This document shows positions 36,080-44,713 of a stretch of DNA of 55,517 nucleotides, piece by piece; positions within the stretch are counted from its first letter, which is position 1, and each line of letters begins with the position of its first letter. This stretch comes from an uncultured Woeseiaceae bacterium (GTDB lineage Bacteria; Pseudomonadota; Gammaproteobacteria; Steroidobacterales; Woeseiaceae), in assembly GCA_947258565.1 (NCBI GenBank), contig CAMYJB010000016.1:1-55517 (forward strand), in the 5' to 3' direction. Below the pieces are notes generated by a model. That model saw nothing but the letters and a program-made list of their open reading frames with translations. It was not told the origin of the DNA and did not search any database. The position numbers and the translations under genes were made by a program.

Positions 36080-37612
36080 TTAAAGCGGAATGTTGTCGTG
36101 CTTGCGCCATGGATTGTCGAGCTTCTTGTTGCGTAGCACGGCAAGCGAGCGGCAGATGCGTTTTCGAGTGGAGTGAGGCGCGATAACGTCGTCGATGTAT
36201 CCACGGCTGCCTGCGACGAACGGATTGGCGAACTTCTGTCGATACTCCTCGGTGCGCCCGGCAATCTTGTCTGCGTCGCCGATGTCTTCGCGGAATATGA
36301 TTTCGACCGCTCCTTTGGGCCCCATGACGGCGATCTCGGCGCTAGGCCAGGCCAGGTTGACGTCGCCACGCAGATGCTTGGAGGACATGACGTCATAGGC
36401 GCCGCCATAGGCTTTGCGCGTAATGACGGTGACTTTGGGAACCGTGGCCTCGGCGTAGGCGAACAGCAGTTTTGCGCCGTGCTTGATGATGCCGCCATGC
36501 TCCTGCGCCGTTCCGGGCAGGAATCCCGGCACGTCGACAAAAGTCAGGATAGGAATATTGAACGCATCGCAAAAACGGACGAAGCGGCCCGCCTTGATCG
36601 ATGACTTGATGTCCAGGCAGCCGGCCAGGACGTCGGGCTGGTTGGCCACGACACCGATCGTGTGGCCCTCCATACGAACGAATCCGGTCACGATGTTCCT
36701 GGCATGGTCCGGCTGTAACTCCCAGAATTCGTAGTCGTCTGCGACCTTGTAGATGAGCTCCTTCATGTCGTAAGGCATCGCCGGGTTATCCGGTACCAGC
36801 GTGTCGAGCGACATCTCCAGGCGATCGGCCGGGTCCGGGGTTGGCCGGTGGGGCGCTTTTTCGCGATTGTTCGACGGCAGGTAATTCACGAACCGCCGCA
36901 CCATCAGCAGGGTCTCGACGTCATTCTCGTACGCGCGGTCACAGACGCCGGAGAGTGTCGAATGGGTCTGCGCGCCGCCGAGTTCCTCGGCGGTGACCGT
37001 TTCATGGGTCACTGTCTTTACCACTTCAGGCCCTGTGACGAACATGTAAGAAGTGTCCTTCACCATGAAGATGAAGTCGGTCATTGCGGGCGAGTAGACG
37101 GCACCGCCGGCGCAAGGACCCATGATGACCGAGATCTGCGGTATGACCCCCGACGCCAGCACGTTGCGCTGGAAAACCTCGGCATAGCCGCCGAGCGATG
37201 CCACGCCCTCCTGGATGCGGGCGCCGCCCGAATCGTTCAGCCCGATCACTGGCGCGCCGACTTTCATGGCCTGGTCCATGAGCTTGCAGATCTTCTCGGC
37301 ATGCGCCTCGGACAGGGAGCCGCCGAAAACGGTGAAATCCTGGCTGAAGACAAAGACGAGCCGGCCGTTGAGCATGCCGGTGCCGGTAACCACGCCGTCA
37401 CCGGGGACCTTCTTGTCGGCCATACCGAAATCGGTGCAGCGGTGTTCGACGAAGGTGTCCCATTCTTCGAAGCTTCCCTCGTCGAGCAACAGCTCGATGC
37501 GTTCGCGCGCGGTCAGCTTACCGCGGCTGTGTTGCGTGTCGATCCGTTTCTGGCCACCTCCGAGTGCGGCCGCCTGGCGCTTTTTTTCGAGTTCTTCGAT
37601 TACTTCATGCAT
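36080..37612 (-). CDS. pccB: Propionyl-CoA carboxylase beta (carboxyltransferase) subunit
   Basis: The beta subunit moves the carboxyl group from biotin to propionyl-CoA. At 510 residues it has the family length. Both crotonase-like halves are visible: the N-terminal half with [19 protein letters not shown] and [19 protein letters not shown], and the C-terminal half with [20 protein letters not shown] and [19 protein letters not shown], where acyl-CoA and biotin bind. It overlaps the mutase gene by 8 bp and precedes pccA. Together they form the alpha6-beta6-type carboxylase. Confidence 0.95.
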   Translation of the reverse strand: MHEVIEELEKKRQAAALGGGQKRIDTQHSRGKLTARERIELLLDEGSFEEWDTFVEHRCTDFGMADKKVPGDGVVTGTGMLNGRLVFVFSQDFTVFGGSLSEAHAEKICKLMDQAMKVGAPVIGLNDSGGARIQEGVASLGGYAEVFQRNVLASGVIPQISVIMGPCAGGAVYSPAMTDFIFMVKDTSYMFVTGPEVVKTVTHETVTAEELGGAQTHSTLSGVCDRAYENDVETLLMVRRFVNYLPSNNREKAPHRPTPDPADRLEMSLDTLVPDNPAMPYDMKELIYKVADDYEFWELQPDHARNIVTGFVRMEGHTIGVVANQPDVLAGCLDIKSSIKAGRFVRFCDAFNIPILTFVDVPGFLPGTAQEHGGIIKHGAKLLFAYAEATVPKVTVITRKAYGGAYDVMSSKHLRGDVNLAWPSAEIAVMGPKGAVEIIFREDIGDADKIAGRTEEYRQKFANPFVAGSRGYIDDVIAPHSTRKRICRSLAVLRNKKLDNPWRKHDNIPL

Positions 37613-39761
37613 GTGCCAACCTTCGCTTTTCTATGATATCGAGTACTTCAGCCGCGGCTTCCAGGATATTGGTGCCCGGGGCAAATACCGCGGAAACGCC
37701 GCCGCCAAGCAAGCCTTCAACATCCTGCGGCGGAATGACGCCACCGCAGATGACGACGATGTCGTCCGCGCCTTCCTTCTCCAGGCCGGCGATCACCTGC
37801 GGAACCAGTGTCTTGTGGCCGGCGGCCTGGGAGGAGATGCCGATGACGTGAACGTCGTTTTCGATCGCTTCGCGAACCGCCTCGTCCGGCGTCTGGAAAA
37901 GTGGTCCGATGTCCACGTCGAAACCGATATCGGCGAAGGCCGTTGCGATCACCTTGGCGCCACGGTCGTGCCCGTCCTGGCCGAGTTTGCAAATCAGCAT
38001 ACGCGGGCGGCGGCCCTCGTTTTTCTCGAATTCGACAGTCCGCTGCCGTAGCGCTGCAAATTCATCATCGTTTTCATACACGGCGCCGTAAACTCCCGAA
38101 ATTGACTGGGTGACGGCGCGATGCCGTCCGTAGACCTTTTCAAGTGCGTCGGAAATTTCGCCGACTGTGGCCCTGGCACGCGCGGCGTCGATGGCGAGCG
38201 CCAGCAGATTGCCGGTATTCTCCTCCGCTGCCTCGGTCAGGGCGAGCAGGGCCTTCTCGCATTCCTGCTCGTCTCGACTGCTGCGCACCGTCTCGAGTCG
38301 CCGGATCTGGGCTTCTCGCACGGCCGCGTTGTCGATATCGAGAATGTCGATTTCAGATTCTTCGTCCTGCTGGTACTTGTTGACGCCGACAATCGTCTCC
38401 TCGCCGCGGTCGATGCGCGCCTGGCGCCGGGTGGCAGACTCCTCGATGCGCAACTTGGGCATGCCGGTTTCAACAGCCCTGGTCATGCCGCCCATCTCCT
38501 CGACCTCGTCAATGAGCTCGCGCGCCGCGGCCGCGAGTTCATTCGTCAGGTTTTCCACGTAGTAGGAACCGGCCAGAGGGTCCACGACTTTCGTGATGCC
38601 GGTCTCTTCCTGCAGGACGAGTTGCGTATTGCGAGCGATGCGCGCCGAAAACTCCGTCGGCAACGCAAGGGCCTCGTCGAATGAATTCGTGTGTAGCGAC
38701 TGCGTGCCGCCGAAAGCGGCGGCCATGGCTTCCACCGTGGTCCGGACGATGTTCGTGTGTGGGCTCCTGGCGGTGAGGCTGACGCCGGAGGTCTGGCAAT
38801 GCGTGCGCAGCATCAGTGACCGCGGGTCTTGCGGCGAAAACTTCTCGGCCATGAGCGTCGACCATAACAGCCTTGCCGCTCGCAGCTTGGCCACTTCCAT
38901 GAAGAAATTCATGCCGATGGCGAAGAAAAACGACAGCCGCGGTGCGAAAGCATCCACGTCGAGACCGCTGTCGATCGCCGCACGTACGTACTCGATGCCG
39001 TCGGCGATCGTGTATGCCAGCTCCTGGGCACAGGTCGCACCGGCTTCCTGCATGTGGTACCCGGAAATGGAAATGGAATTGAAGCGCGGCATGTTGGCCG
39101 AGGTGTAGGCAATGATATCGGACACGATCCGCATGGAAGGCGTGGGCGGATAGATATACGTATTCCGGACCATGAACTCCTTGAGGATGTCGTTCTGCAG
39201 AGTTCCGGCCAGTTGCCCGGGCGTGGCGCCTTGTTCCTCGCCGGCAACGACGTACATCGCCATGATCGGCAATGCGGCCCCGTTCATCGTCATGGAGACC
39301 GACATTTTGTCGAGCGGAATGCCGTCGAACAGGATCTTCATGTCCTCGACGCTGTCGATGGCTACTCCGGCCTTGCCGACGTCGCCGACAACACGCGGGT
39401 GATCCGAGTCGTAACCACGATGCGTCGCGAGATCGAAAGCGACCGACAGCCCGGTCTGGCCGGCTTCCAGGTTCTTTCGATAAAAGGCATTGGATTCCTC
39501 GGCCGTGGAGAAGCCCGCGTACTGGCGCACGGTCCACGGACGGCCCGCATACATCGTCGCCCTCGGCCCGCGTACAAAGGGCGCCATGCCCGGGAGTGAG
39601 TCGAGATGTTCGAGGCCTTCGAGATCTTCCGCGCTGTACAGCGGCTTTACTGCGATCCCCTCCGGCGTGTCCCAGGTCAGCTCGTCCGGTGACCGTCCTT
39701 TGCATTCCCTGGTCGCCAGCTCGCGCCAGTCATCAATCGATTTCTTCGGAAACTCAGTCAT
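37605..39761 (-). CDS. Methylmalonyl-CoA mutase
   Basis: This B12 enzyme isomerises methylmalonyl-CoA and succinyl-CoA. The 718-residue product has a TIM-barrel substrate domain beginning near [20 protein letters not shown] and a C-terminal cobalamin domain with [10 protein letters not shown], whose DxHxxG loop supplies the lower axial His to cobalt, followed by [17 protein letters not shown]. Having both domains in one chain matches the catalytic (alpha or homodimer) form; no separate small subunit is present. It is the first gene of the operon; the promoter should lie in 39762-39942, shared with the divergent monooxygenase-like gene. Confidence 0.95.
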   Translation of the reverse strand: MTEFPKKSIDDWRELATRECKGRSPDELTWDTPEGIAVKPLYSAEDLEGLEHLDSLPGMAPFVRGPRATMYAGRPWTVRQYAGFSTAEESNAFYRKNLEAGQTGLSVAFDLATHRGYDSDHPRVVGDVGKAGVAIDSVEDMKILFDGIPLDKMSVSMTMNGAALPIMAMYVVAGEEQGATPGQLAGTLQNDILKEFMVRNTYIYPPTPSMRIVSDIIAYTSANMPRFNSISISGYHMQEAGATCAQELAYTIADGIEYVRAAIDSGLDVDAFAPRLSFFFAIGMNFFMEVAKLRAARLLWSTLMAEKFSPQDPRSLMLRTHCQTSGVSLTARSPHTNIVRTTVEAMAAAFGGTQSLHTNSFDEALALPTEFSARIARNTQLVLQEETGITKVVDPLAGSYYVENLTNELAAAARELIDEVEEMGGMTRAVETGMPKLRIEESATRRQARIDRGEETIVGVNKYQQDEESEIDILDIDNAAVREAQIRRLETVRSSRDEQECEKALLALTEAAEENTGNLLALAIDAARARATVGEISDALEKVYGRHRAVTQSISGVYGAVYENDDEFAALRQRTVEFEKNEGRRPRMLICKLGQDGHDRGAKVIATAFADIGFDVDIGPLFQTPDEAVREAIENDVHVIGISSQAAGHKTLVPQVIAGLEKEGADDIVVICGGVIPPQDVEGLLGGGVSAVFAPGTNILEAAAEVLDIIEKRRLAHA

Positions 39762-39942
39762 CTCGCCCCCGTGCTCCCTGACGTGGCTATGCAGGCCACT
39801 TATTATTCATCTTGAGGAGACCCCAAAGTATAAGACAGATCGGTAACGCATGATTATCAAAGTGCTTCAGCCGCTTTAATGCCGATGGAATTGCAAGTAG
39901 TCTGTGCCGCGGCAAAGCTGGCTTGAACGAGACCAAAGTCTA

Positions 39943-40230
39943 ATGATTACCCGAATCGTCAGGATGCAATTCCGGCCGGAGGAACGCGGGGCGTTTCTGG
40001 ATATTTTCAATGCATCCAAGCACTTAATTCGGCAGTTCGACGGCTGTCAGCATTTGCGGCTCTACAATGAGGCCGGCTGCCCGGATGTTTTCTTTACATT
40101 CAGCGTCTGGGAGTCGGCCGCGCACCTGGATGCCTACAGGAACTCGGAGCTGTTCCGGGAAACCTGGACGCAAACGAAGGCCTTGTTCGCTGGCAAGCCG
40201 CAGGCGTGGTCCATGGAGGAGCTGGAGTAA
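39943..40230 (+). CDS. Antibiotic biosynthesis monooxygenase (ABM)-like protein
   Basis: The ATG at 39943 gives 95 residues; the frame from 39904 begins without a ribosome site. The pattern is a single ferredoxin-like ABM domain: ITRIVRMQFRPEERGAFLDIF, FDGCQHLRLYN and FFTFSVWESAAHLDAYRNSELF. Such small dimeric proteins include quinol monooxygenases and haem-degrading enzymes. A haem or quinone role cannot be told from sequence. It diverges from the methylmalonyl-CoA operon. Confidence 0.75.
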   Translation: MITRIVRMQFRPEERGAFLDIFNASKHLIRQFDGCQHLRLYNEAGCPDVFFTFSVWESAAHLDAYRNSELFRETWTQTKALFAGKPQAWSMEELE

Positions 40231-40280
40231 TCGAGTACGGCGGCAGTTCGAACCTGGTCCGCAACCTCGATGGCCGGCCT

Positions 40281-40454
40281 TCAGAGCATGACGTCGGCCC
40301 ACTCGGGATTATCCGGATTCAGCGCCTTAACGAACGCGTACAAGGGCGTTATCCTGAATCCTGCGGAGCTCGCACCCTCGACGAGGGTCCGAACCAGGGC
40401 GGAACCGACTCCGCGTCCGCCGAGTTCTTCCGGAACGCCCATGTGGTCCGCCAT
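40281..40454 (-). pseudogene. Truncated YjdJ-type GNAT acetyltransferase
   Basis: Only the C-terminal part of a YjdJ-like N-acetyltransferase is present (57 residues): HMGVPEELGGRGVGSALVR carries the acetyl-CoA loop, and ITPLYAFVKALNPDNPEWAD matches the family's ending. About 30-35 N-terminal residues (the first strands) are missing relative to the usual length of about 90. The ATG overlaps the CDGSH gene's stop as TGATG, so the fragment is probably still translated. A longer open frame to 40529 lies inside the CDGSH gene and does not restore the missing part. Confidence 0.6.
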
Positions 40455-41086
40455 CAGTCTGCCTCGAAACCGATTTTCTTGTGGCTGCCATCGCAGTAAG
40501 GCTTGTTCTTGGACGCGCCGCACCGACACATAAAGGCTTTGGTCCTGGTTGCCAGCCGGCGACCCGAAGCGGCGATGATCTCGAGATTGCCTTCTACGAC
40601 CAACGGACCGTCCTTGGCCGGGGTGACGGTGACAGGCCCGTTCCGCACCTCCAGCGTCTGCGCATCGGCGTCCGCAGAGCCCTCACCGGTCGCTGCGAAC
40701 CCGGCTTCGATATGGCTGTTGTCGCAATACGGTTTGTTCTTCGAGTGGCCGCAGCGGCACAGGACCGCCCGCTTGCCCGGCTCGTCGCCGGCAATCCGCA
40801 GGTCGCCCCGGTATTCGACCGGGCCGTCCTGCCACAAGCGCGCCGTGTTGACCTCTGCAAGGCATTCCTCGGCGCCGCCGTCCTTGCGCGAGTACGTCAG
40901 GGCGCCGGATGGACAAGTGTCGATAATCCGGGTTACGTCGTCCGCACTGGCCTGGTCAGGGAAGATCCAGCCGCCCTTGGCACCGGGCACGAAGACTTTC
41001 GGCAGACCGAGCACGCAGCGGCGGGCGTGTATGCATTTCCTGGCGTCGAAGTTGACGACGAGTTCAGTGGACTCAGCAGGTTTCAT
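40454..41086 (-). CDS. Fer4_19/CDGSH-CDGSH iron-sulfur protein
   Basis: The ATG at 41086 follows GGAGACGCCA and is preferred over the ATG at 41098. The 210-residue protein has an N-terminal YjdI-like (Fer4_19) domain with CIHARRCV and DTCPSGAL, then two CDGSH motifs: CRCGHSKNKPYCDNSH and CRCGASKNKPYCDGSH, each binding a 2Fe-2S cluster with three Cys and one His. Such proteins are redox or cluster carriers. In E. coli, yjdI and the GNAT yjdJ are neighbours, and the same pairing exists here, although the GNAT is truncated. Confidence 0.88.
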   Translation of the reverse strand: MKPAESTELVVNFDARKCIHARRCVLGLPKVFVPGAKGGWIFPDQASADDVTRIIDTCPSGALTYSRKDGGAEECLAEVNTARLWQDGPVEYRGDLRIAGDEPGKRAVLCRCGHSKNKPYCDNSHIEAGFAATGEGSADADAQTLEVRNGPVTVTPAKDGPLVVEGNLEIIAASGRRLATRTKAFMCRCGASKNKPYCDGSHKKIGFEAD

Positions 41087-41221
41087 TGGCGTCTCCATAT
41101 AACAGGTGTTCAGTTAGCGGCCGACCGATATTTGCGCACGCCGTGGCGTGGCACCAACCACCCGGTACGGTAAGCTGCTTCCCTATACTATGGCTGATCT
41201 TTCTTCGACCGGGAAGAAATC

Positions 41222-42334
41222 ATGACCACATTCAACCGGACCCGGCGGCGGATTCTCCAGGCAGCCGGAGCTGCCACGCTGGCAACAGTGTCTGGCGGTA
41301 CTATGCCTGGCACGTCTCGGACCGCAGGAGCGCAATCTGTGAAAACACTTCGCTGGGGTATCGTCGGCACGGGCGGTATCGCAAATTCAATGGCTGGCAT
41401 GATCAGGATGGCGGACGCTGCCGGCACAGGCGCTGTATCGAGCCGCCGCATGGAGACTGCACAGGAATTCGCGAACGATCACGATGTGCCGAACGCCTTT
41501 GATTCCTGGCAGGAGATGATCGATTCGGACGTCGTCGACGCCATTTATGTTGCGACGCCGACCAGCGTCCGCGAAGAAATCTGCATCGCTGCGGCGCGAG
41601 GCGGCAAGCACGTGCTCGGCGAAAAACCGTTCGCGAGCCTGCCGTCTGTAAAACGCATCACGCAAGCCTGCCGTGACAATGATGTGGCATTCATGGACGG
41701 CACTCACTTCGTCCATCATCCGCGCACGCTCGATATCAGGCAGCGGCGGGAGGAGAGGCTGGGCTTTGTCTGGTCAGTCGCGTCGGCGTTCCAGTTCATG
41801 CTCGAGGATCGCGGCAACATCCGCTTCAACCCCGAGCTCGAACCGATGGGGGCCATTGGCGATGCCGGCTGGTACAACATGCGTGCCGCGGTCGAATACC
41901 TGCCGCCCGACGTCGTACTCGAGGCGGTAAGCGCGCACCTGCGGCGCGACAGCGAAACCGGGGCTGCGATCAGCGGCACGGGCGTTCTCGAGTTCACCGA
42001 CGGCGCTACGTCGACCTGGAACTGCGGCTTCGACTCCGGCGGGGTCGTCATGGACCTCCGCATCACCGGCACGAAGGGTGTCATCAATATCGACGACTTC
42101 CTGGGCCAGAACCGTGACGGCTCGGCCGACTTCCTGTACCGCAAGGGCGGCTGGAGTGATAGCGCGTCAGAGCAAATCACCATCCCCTCGGCCAAACCCG
42201 GCGCTGCACTGATGTTCGAGGATATGGCGGCCGCCGCTCTGGATCCGTTGCTTCGCGAGCAGTGGATGACGGCCACGGAGCGAACGCAGGAACTGCTGGA
42301 TGCGGCCTGGGCGGCGGCACTGCAGAGCGAGTAA
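41222..42334 (+). CDS. Tat-exported Gfo/Idh/MocA family oxidoreductase
   Basis: The 370-residue protein begins with a Tat-like signal (TRRRILQAAGAATLAT), so it should be exported folded with its cofactor. A Rossmann domain follows (RWGIVGTGGIANSMAGMI), with IYVATPTSVREE, then the EKPFA motif holding the catalytic Lys, and a C-terminal alpha/beta domain including GDAGWYNMRAAVEYL. These are the hallmarks of Gfo/Idh/MocA enzymes such as glucose-fructose oxidoreductase, which is also periplasmic with tightly bound NADP. The sugar substrate is unknown. Confidence 0.9.
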   Translation: MTTFNRTRRRILQAAGAATLATVSGGTMPGTSRTAGAQSVKTLRWGIVGTGGIANSMAGMIRMADAAGTGAVSSRRMETAQEFANDHDVPNAFDSWQEMIDSDVVDAIYVATPTSVREEICIAAARGGKHVLGEKPFASLPSVKRITQACRDNDVAFMDGTHFVHHPRTLDIRQRREERLGFVWSVASAFQFMLEDRGNIRFNPELEPMGAIGDAGWYNMRAAVEYLPPDVVLEAVSAHLRRDSETGAAISGTGVLEFTDGATSTWNCGFDSGGVVMDLRITGTKGVINIDDFLGQNRDGSADFLYRKGGWSDSASEQITIPSAKPGAALMFEDMAAAALDPLLREQWMTATERTQELLDAAWAAALQSE

Positions 42335-42363
42335 GGCCGCGAGCGTCGTGACTGGCAAACGAG

Positions 42364-42870
42364 ATGCGTGACGAACCAGCGTTCATATCGCACGGCACCG
42401 TGCAGGATGGCCATCAATACCTGGAAACTGCCACGGTATTGCCGCTGGCGGTTGATCAGGTGTTCGGATTTTTCGCTAATGCTGAAAACCTGCAACGCAT
42501 CACGCCGCCGGAACTCGCGTTTCACATCCTGACGCCGACCCCGATCGATATCGAAGAGGGGACGATCATCGACTTTCGTCTGCGGCTGTTCGTCGTACCC
42601 TTTCACTGGCGCACGCGGATTGTTCAGTGGCAACCGAACGATCAGTTTATCGATGAACAGATCCGTGGTCCGTACAGGAGCTGGAGGCATCTGCACACGT
42701 TTACCGAATGCGAGGACGGAACGCGGATGACGGATCGCGTGGAGTACCGGTTGCCGCTCCAGCCCGTAGGCGCGCTTGTGCTGCCGCTGGTCCGGAGGCA
42801 GCTGGACCGGATCTTCCGCTATCGCGCGAGCACCATCCGGCGCGAGTTGGCCCGCGACCCTCAAAGCTGA
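42364..42870 (+). CDS. SRPBCC family protein
   Basis: The 168-residue product has the helix-grip pattern of SRPBCC/START-like proteins: ETATVLPLAVDQVFGFFANAENLQRITPP at the start, then HWRTRIVQWQPNDQFIDEQI, a strand pair rich in aromatic residues, and a long C-terminal helix (VLPLVRRQLDRIFRYRA). It begins 29 bp after the oxidoreductase stop and may be cotranscribed. Members bind hydrophobic ligands or act as cyclases; no specific ligand can be named. Confidence 0.8.
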   Translation: MRDEPAFISHGTVQDGHQYLETATVLPLAVDQVFGFFANAENLQRITPPELAFHILTPTPIDIEEGTIIDFRLRLFVVPFHWRTRIVQWQPNDQFIDEQIRGPYRSWRHLHTFTECEDGTRMTDRVEYRLPLQPVGALVLPLVRRQLDRIFRYRASTIRRELARDPQS

Positions 42871-43003
42871 CGGTCGCGGTATCGATTGTGGAGGCAGATT
42901 CGGCGCAGATGCCAGTGCTTCACGTTTACTATGGCTTGTTGCACGCTTGAGTTGCAGTGTTCAATCCCCAATTAAGGAACATGTCAAAGAGACTTCCCGC
43001 TGG

Positions 43004-43630
43004 ATGATGAATACTCGGGCTTTGCACGAACCCACTCCGGATGCCGGGAATTCCGTTGACGCTGCGAGCACGGAGCTGTTGCGCCTTGCGCGTGGTTCGA
43101 TCGAATACGGGCTCGTCCACAGCGAGCCCTTACCGGTCGATTGCGACACGTTGCCTCGCGTGCTGACGGAGCCGGCGGCGACATTCACCACCGTGCGCTT
43201 CGAAGGTCAGCTGCGTGGCTGCTGCGGGACGCTCGAAGCCGTGCGCCCGCTTGCGGAGGATGTGACGCACTCGGCATTCAGGGCAGCGTTCCGGGACGTG
43301 CGGTTCGAACCCGTCGGCAAACACGAGCTGGATGCTATTGGATTGGAGGTCTCCGTGCTGTCGCCACTGGAATCAATTCCTGTCTCCAGTGAGGCCGATT
43401 TGCTGAATCGTCTGGTGCCTGGCATCGACGGCCTCGTCATCGCCGCGGACGGCCGCAGTGCGACATTTCTGCCGAAAGTCTGGGAGATGCTGCCGGATGC
43501 GCAGCAATTTCTCGCCGGGCTCAAAGCGAAATGCGGCCTGGCGGAAGATTACTGGTCGGAGGGACTCGAGTTCCAGCGCTACCGGACCACATCCTACGTG
43601 GAACCCACCACCCAAATTAGGGGACAGTGA
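43004..43630 (+). CDS. AMMECR1 domain protein
   Basis: ATG at 43004 (or the adjacent one at 43007) gives 208 residues; the longer frame overlaps the SRPBCC gene and is rejected. The AMMECR1 signature is present: FTTVRFEGQLRGCCGTLEA (family LRGCIGT motif), then VTHSAFRAAFRDVRFEPV, ELDAIGLEVSVLSPLE and LPKVWEML. The family is widespread and linked to radical SAM and MEMO partners, but none is adjacent here. The last codons (RGQ, stop) are provided by a REP-like palindrome, suggesting that insertion of the element changed the original C-terminus. Confidence 0.85.
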   Translation: MMNTRALHEPTPDAGNSVDAASTELLRLARGSIEYGLVHSEPLPVDCDTLPRVLTEPAATFTTVRFEGQLRGCCGTLEAVRPLAEDVTHSAFRAAFRDVRFEPVGKHELDAIGLEVSVLSPLESIPVSSEADLLNRLVPGIDGLVIAADGRSATFLPKVWEMLPDAQQFLAGLKAKCGLAEDYWSEGLEFQRYRTTSYVEPTTQIRGQ

Positions 43631-43689
43631 CTTTAAGTGCCAGGCGACTGTGTCCTCTGAGCCGCCTGGCACTTAAAGTCACTGTCCCC
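43620..43689. repeat. REP-like palindrome, copy 1 (27-bp perfect arms)
   Basis: The left arm (43620-43646, starting GGGGACAGTGACTTTAAGTG) is exactly the reverse complement of the right arm (43663-43689). The 16-nt loop carries TGTCCTCTGAG. The element lies between convergent genes, and its left arm contains the AMMECR1 stop codon. It has the look of a REP/BIME element; no REP-associated transposase is in the window. Confidence 0.9.
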
Positions 43690-43693
43690 AAAC

Positions 43694-44548
43694 TCAGTTC
43701 GGCCGTTGCAACGATTCGTGCCGCACCCAGTCGACCTCCATGACCCATTCACCGTCCATGGGGGCGGCATTGATCTTCGCGAAATTGAGGATGGCGAACA
43801 TCGGTTCCGCGAAGTCATCGGCGCGACCGGCCAGGCGGAAGACCTCGGCCCCATCACGCGCAAAGATCAGATCTTCGCCCTGCCATTCCACTGAGTAGTC
43901 GTGGTACTCGGCGAGGTCCGCCTTCAGCGATTTCTGACTGCTTTCCCAGTCACCGCCATCACAATTGCCCAGGTTCTCGATGATTCGCGCGACGTAGTGC
44001 TGCGGGCCGCCGTCGCTATGATGCTCGAAGATGTCGATCTCTCCGGAACCCGGCATCGGCCAGCACACATCTTCGTCTTCTTCCTGCACCGGGGGTTCGT
44101 TGTTGCGGGCGCCGAGCAGCCACCAGGCCGGGAACATACCGTCCTCCCCGGGGTTGTGAACGCGCAGCCTGGCTGTCCACCGCCCCCGGGAGAACTCCTT
44201 GCGGTTTTTCGACGCGATTCGGCCGGCCACGTAGGGCGTGTCGGGGTGCTGTTCGCCGGACTTGGTCATGTTGTCGCACGGACGCGTCTCGCCGACGTTG
44301 ATCACCCGGAGTTTGAGTGTTCCTTCGCTGACCTCACGCGTGTTGAGTTCGCCGTCGCGCAGGTAACACTGATCCTCGTTGTTTACCCAAAGTATCTGAT
44401 CCTGCCAGTTGTCGTCGTCAAACGAATCGAAGTCGTCGAAGAAGTCCTCGTGCCAGACGGCTGAAGCGGATTCTTCGGTGTCTCCGGCACCGCATGCGGC
44501 GAGTAGCGGAAGCAGCAATAAGACGCTGAATTGAGGCATTGATTTCAT
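43694..44548 (-). CDS. Glycoside hydrolase family 16 lipoprotein
   Basis: The 284-residue protein has a lipoprotein signal (LLLPLLAAC, Cys near residue 19) and a GH16 jelly-roll. The catalytic motif is EIDIFE in GSGEIDIFEHH, with nucleophile and acid/base Glu. Supporting features are GRWTARLRVHNP, MFPAWWLLG and DYSVEWQGEDLIF, near the active-site cleft. GH16 enzymes cleave beta-1,3- and 1,4-glucans or galactans such as laminarin, agarose or carrageenan; this one looks most like laminarinase-type members. REP-like elements lie directly on both sides, so the gene may have moved in as a unit. Confidence 0.88.
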   Translation of the reverse strand: MKSMPQFSVLLLLPLLAACGAGDTEESASAVWHEDFFDDFDSFDDDNWQDQILWVNNEDQCYLRDGELNTREVSEGTLKLRVINVGETRPCDNMTKSGEQHPDTPYVAGRIASKNRKEFSRGRWTARLRVHNPGEDGMFPAWWLLGARNNEPPVQEEDEDVCWPMPGSGEIDIFEHHSDGGPQHYVARIIENLGNCDGGDWESSQKSLKADLAEYHDYSVEWQGEDLIFARDGAEVFRLAGRADDFAEPMFAILNFAKINAAPMDGEWVMEVDWVRHESLQRPN

Positions 44549-44608
44549 GGTGCGCGGGTCCCCTGGCTGTCACCGGCAATGCGTGATGCTAGCAGAATCG
44601 CGAAAACA

Positions 44609-44713
44609 GGGGGACAGTGACTTTAAGTGCCAGGCGGCTCAGAGGACAAAGCCGCCTGGCACTTTAAGTCACTGTCCCCTAAACGTCGCCTGGCACTTTA
44701 AGTCACTGTCCCC
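44609..44713. repeat. REP-like palindrome, copies 2 and 3
   Basis: The arms at 44610-44636 and 44653-44679 form a near-perfect inverted repeat (one central mismatch), with loop text CTCAGAGGACA that is the reverse complement of the loop in copy 1. The element is therefore in the opposite orientation. A further right arm lies at 44687-44713. Its outer end provides the stop codon of the Nramp-like gene. Confidence 0.9.

Noticed and set aside
43620..44713. Possible CRISPR or insertion sequence at the repeats
   Set aside because: There are only inverted arms without regular spacers, no transposase and no target-site duplication; REP-like elements fit better.
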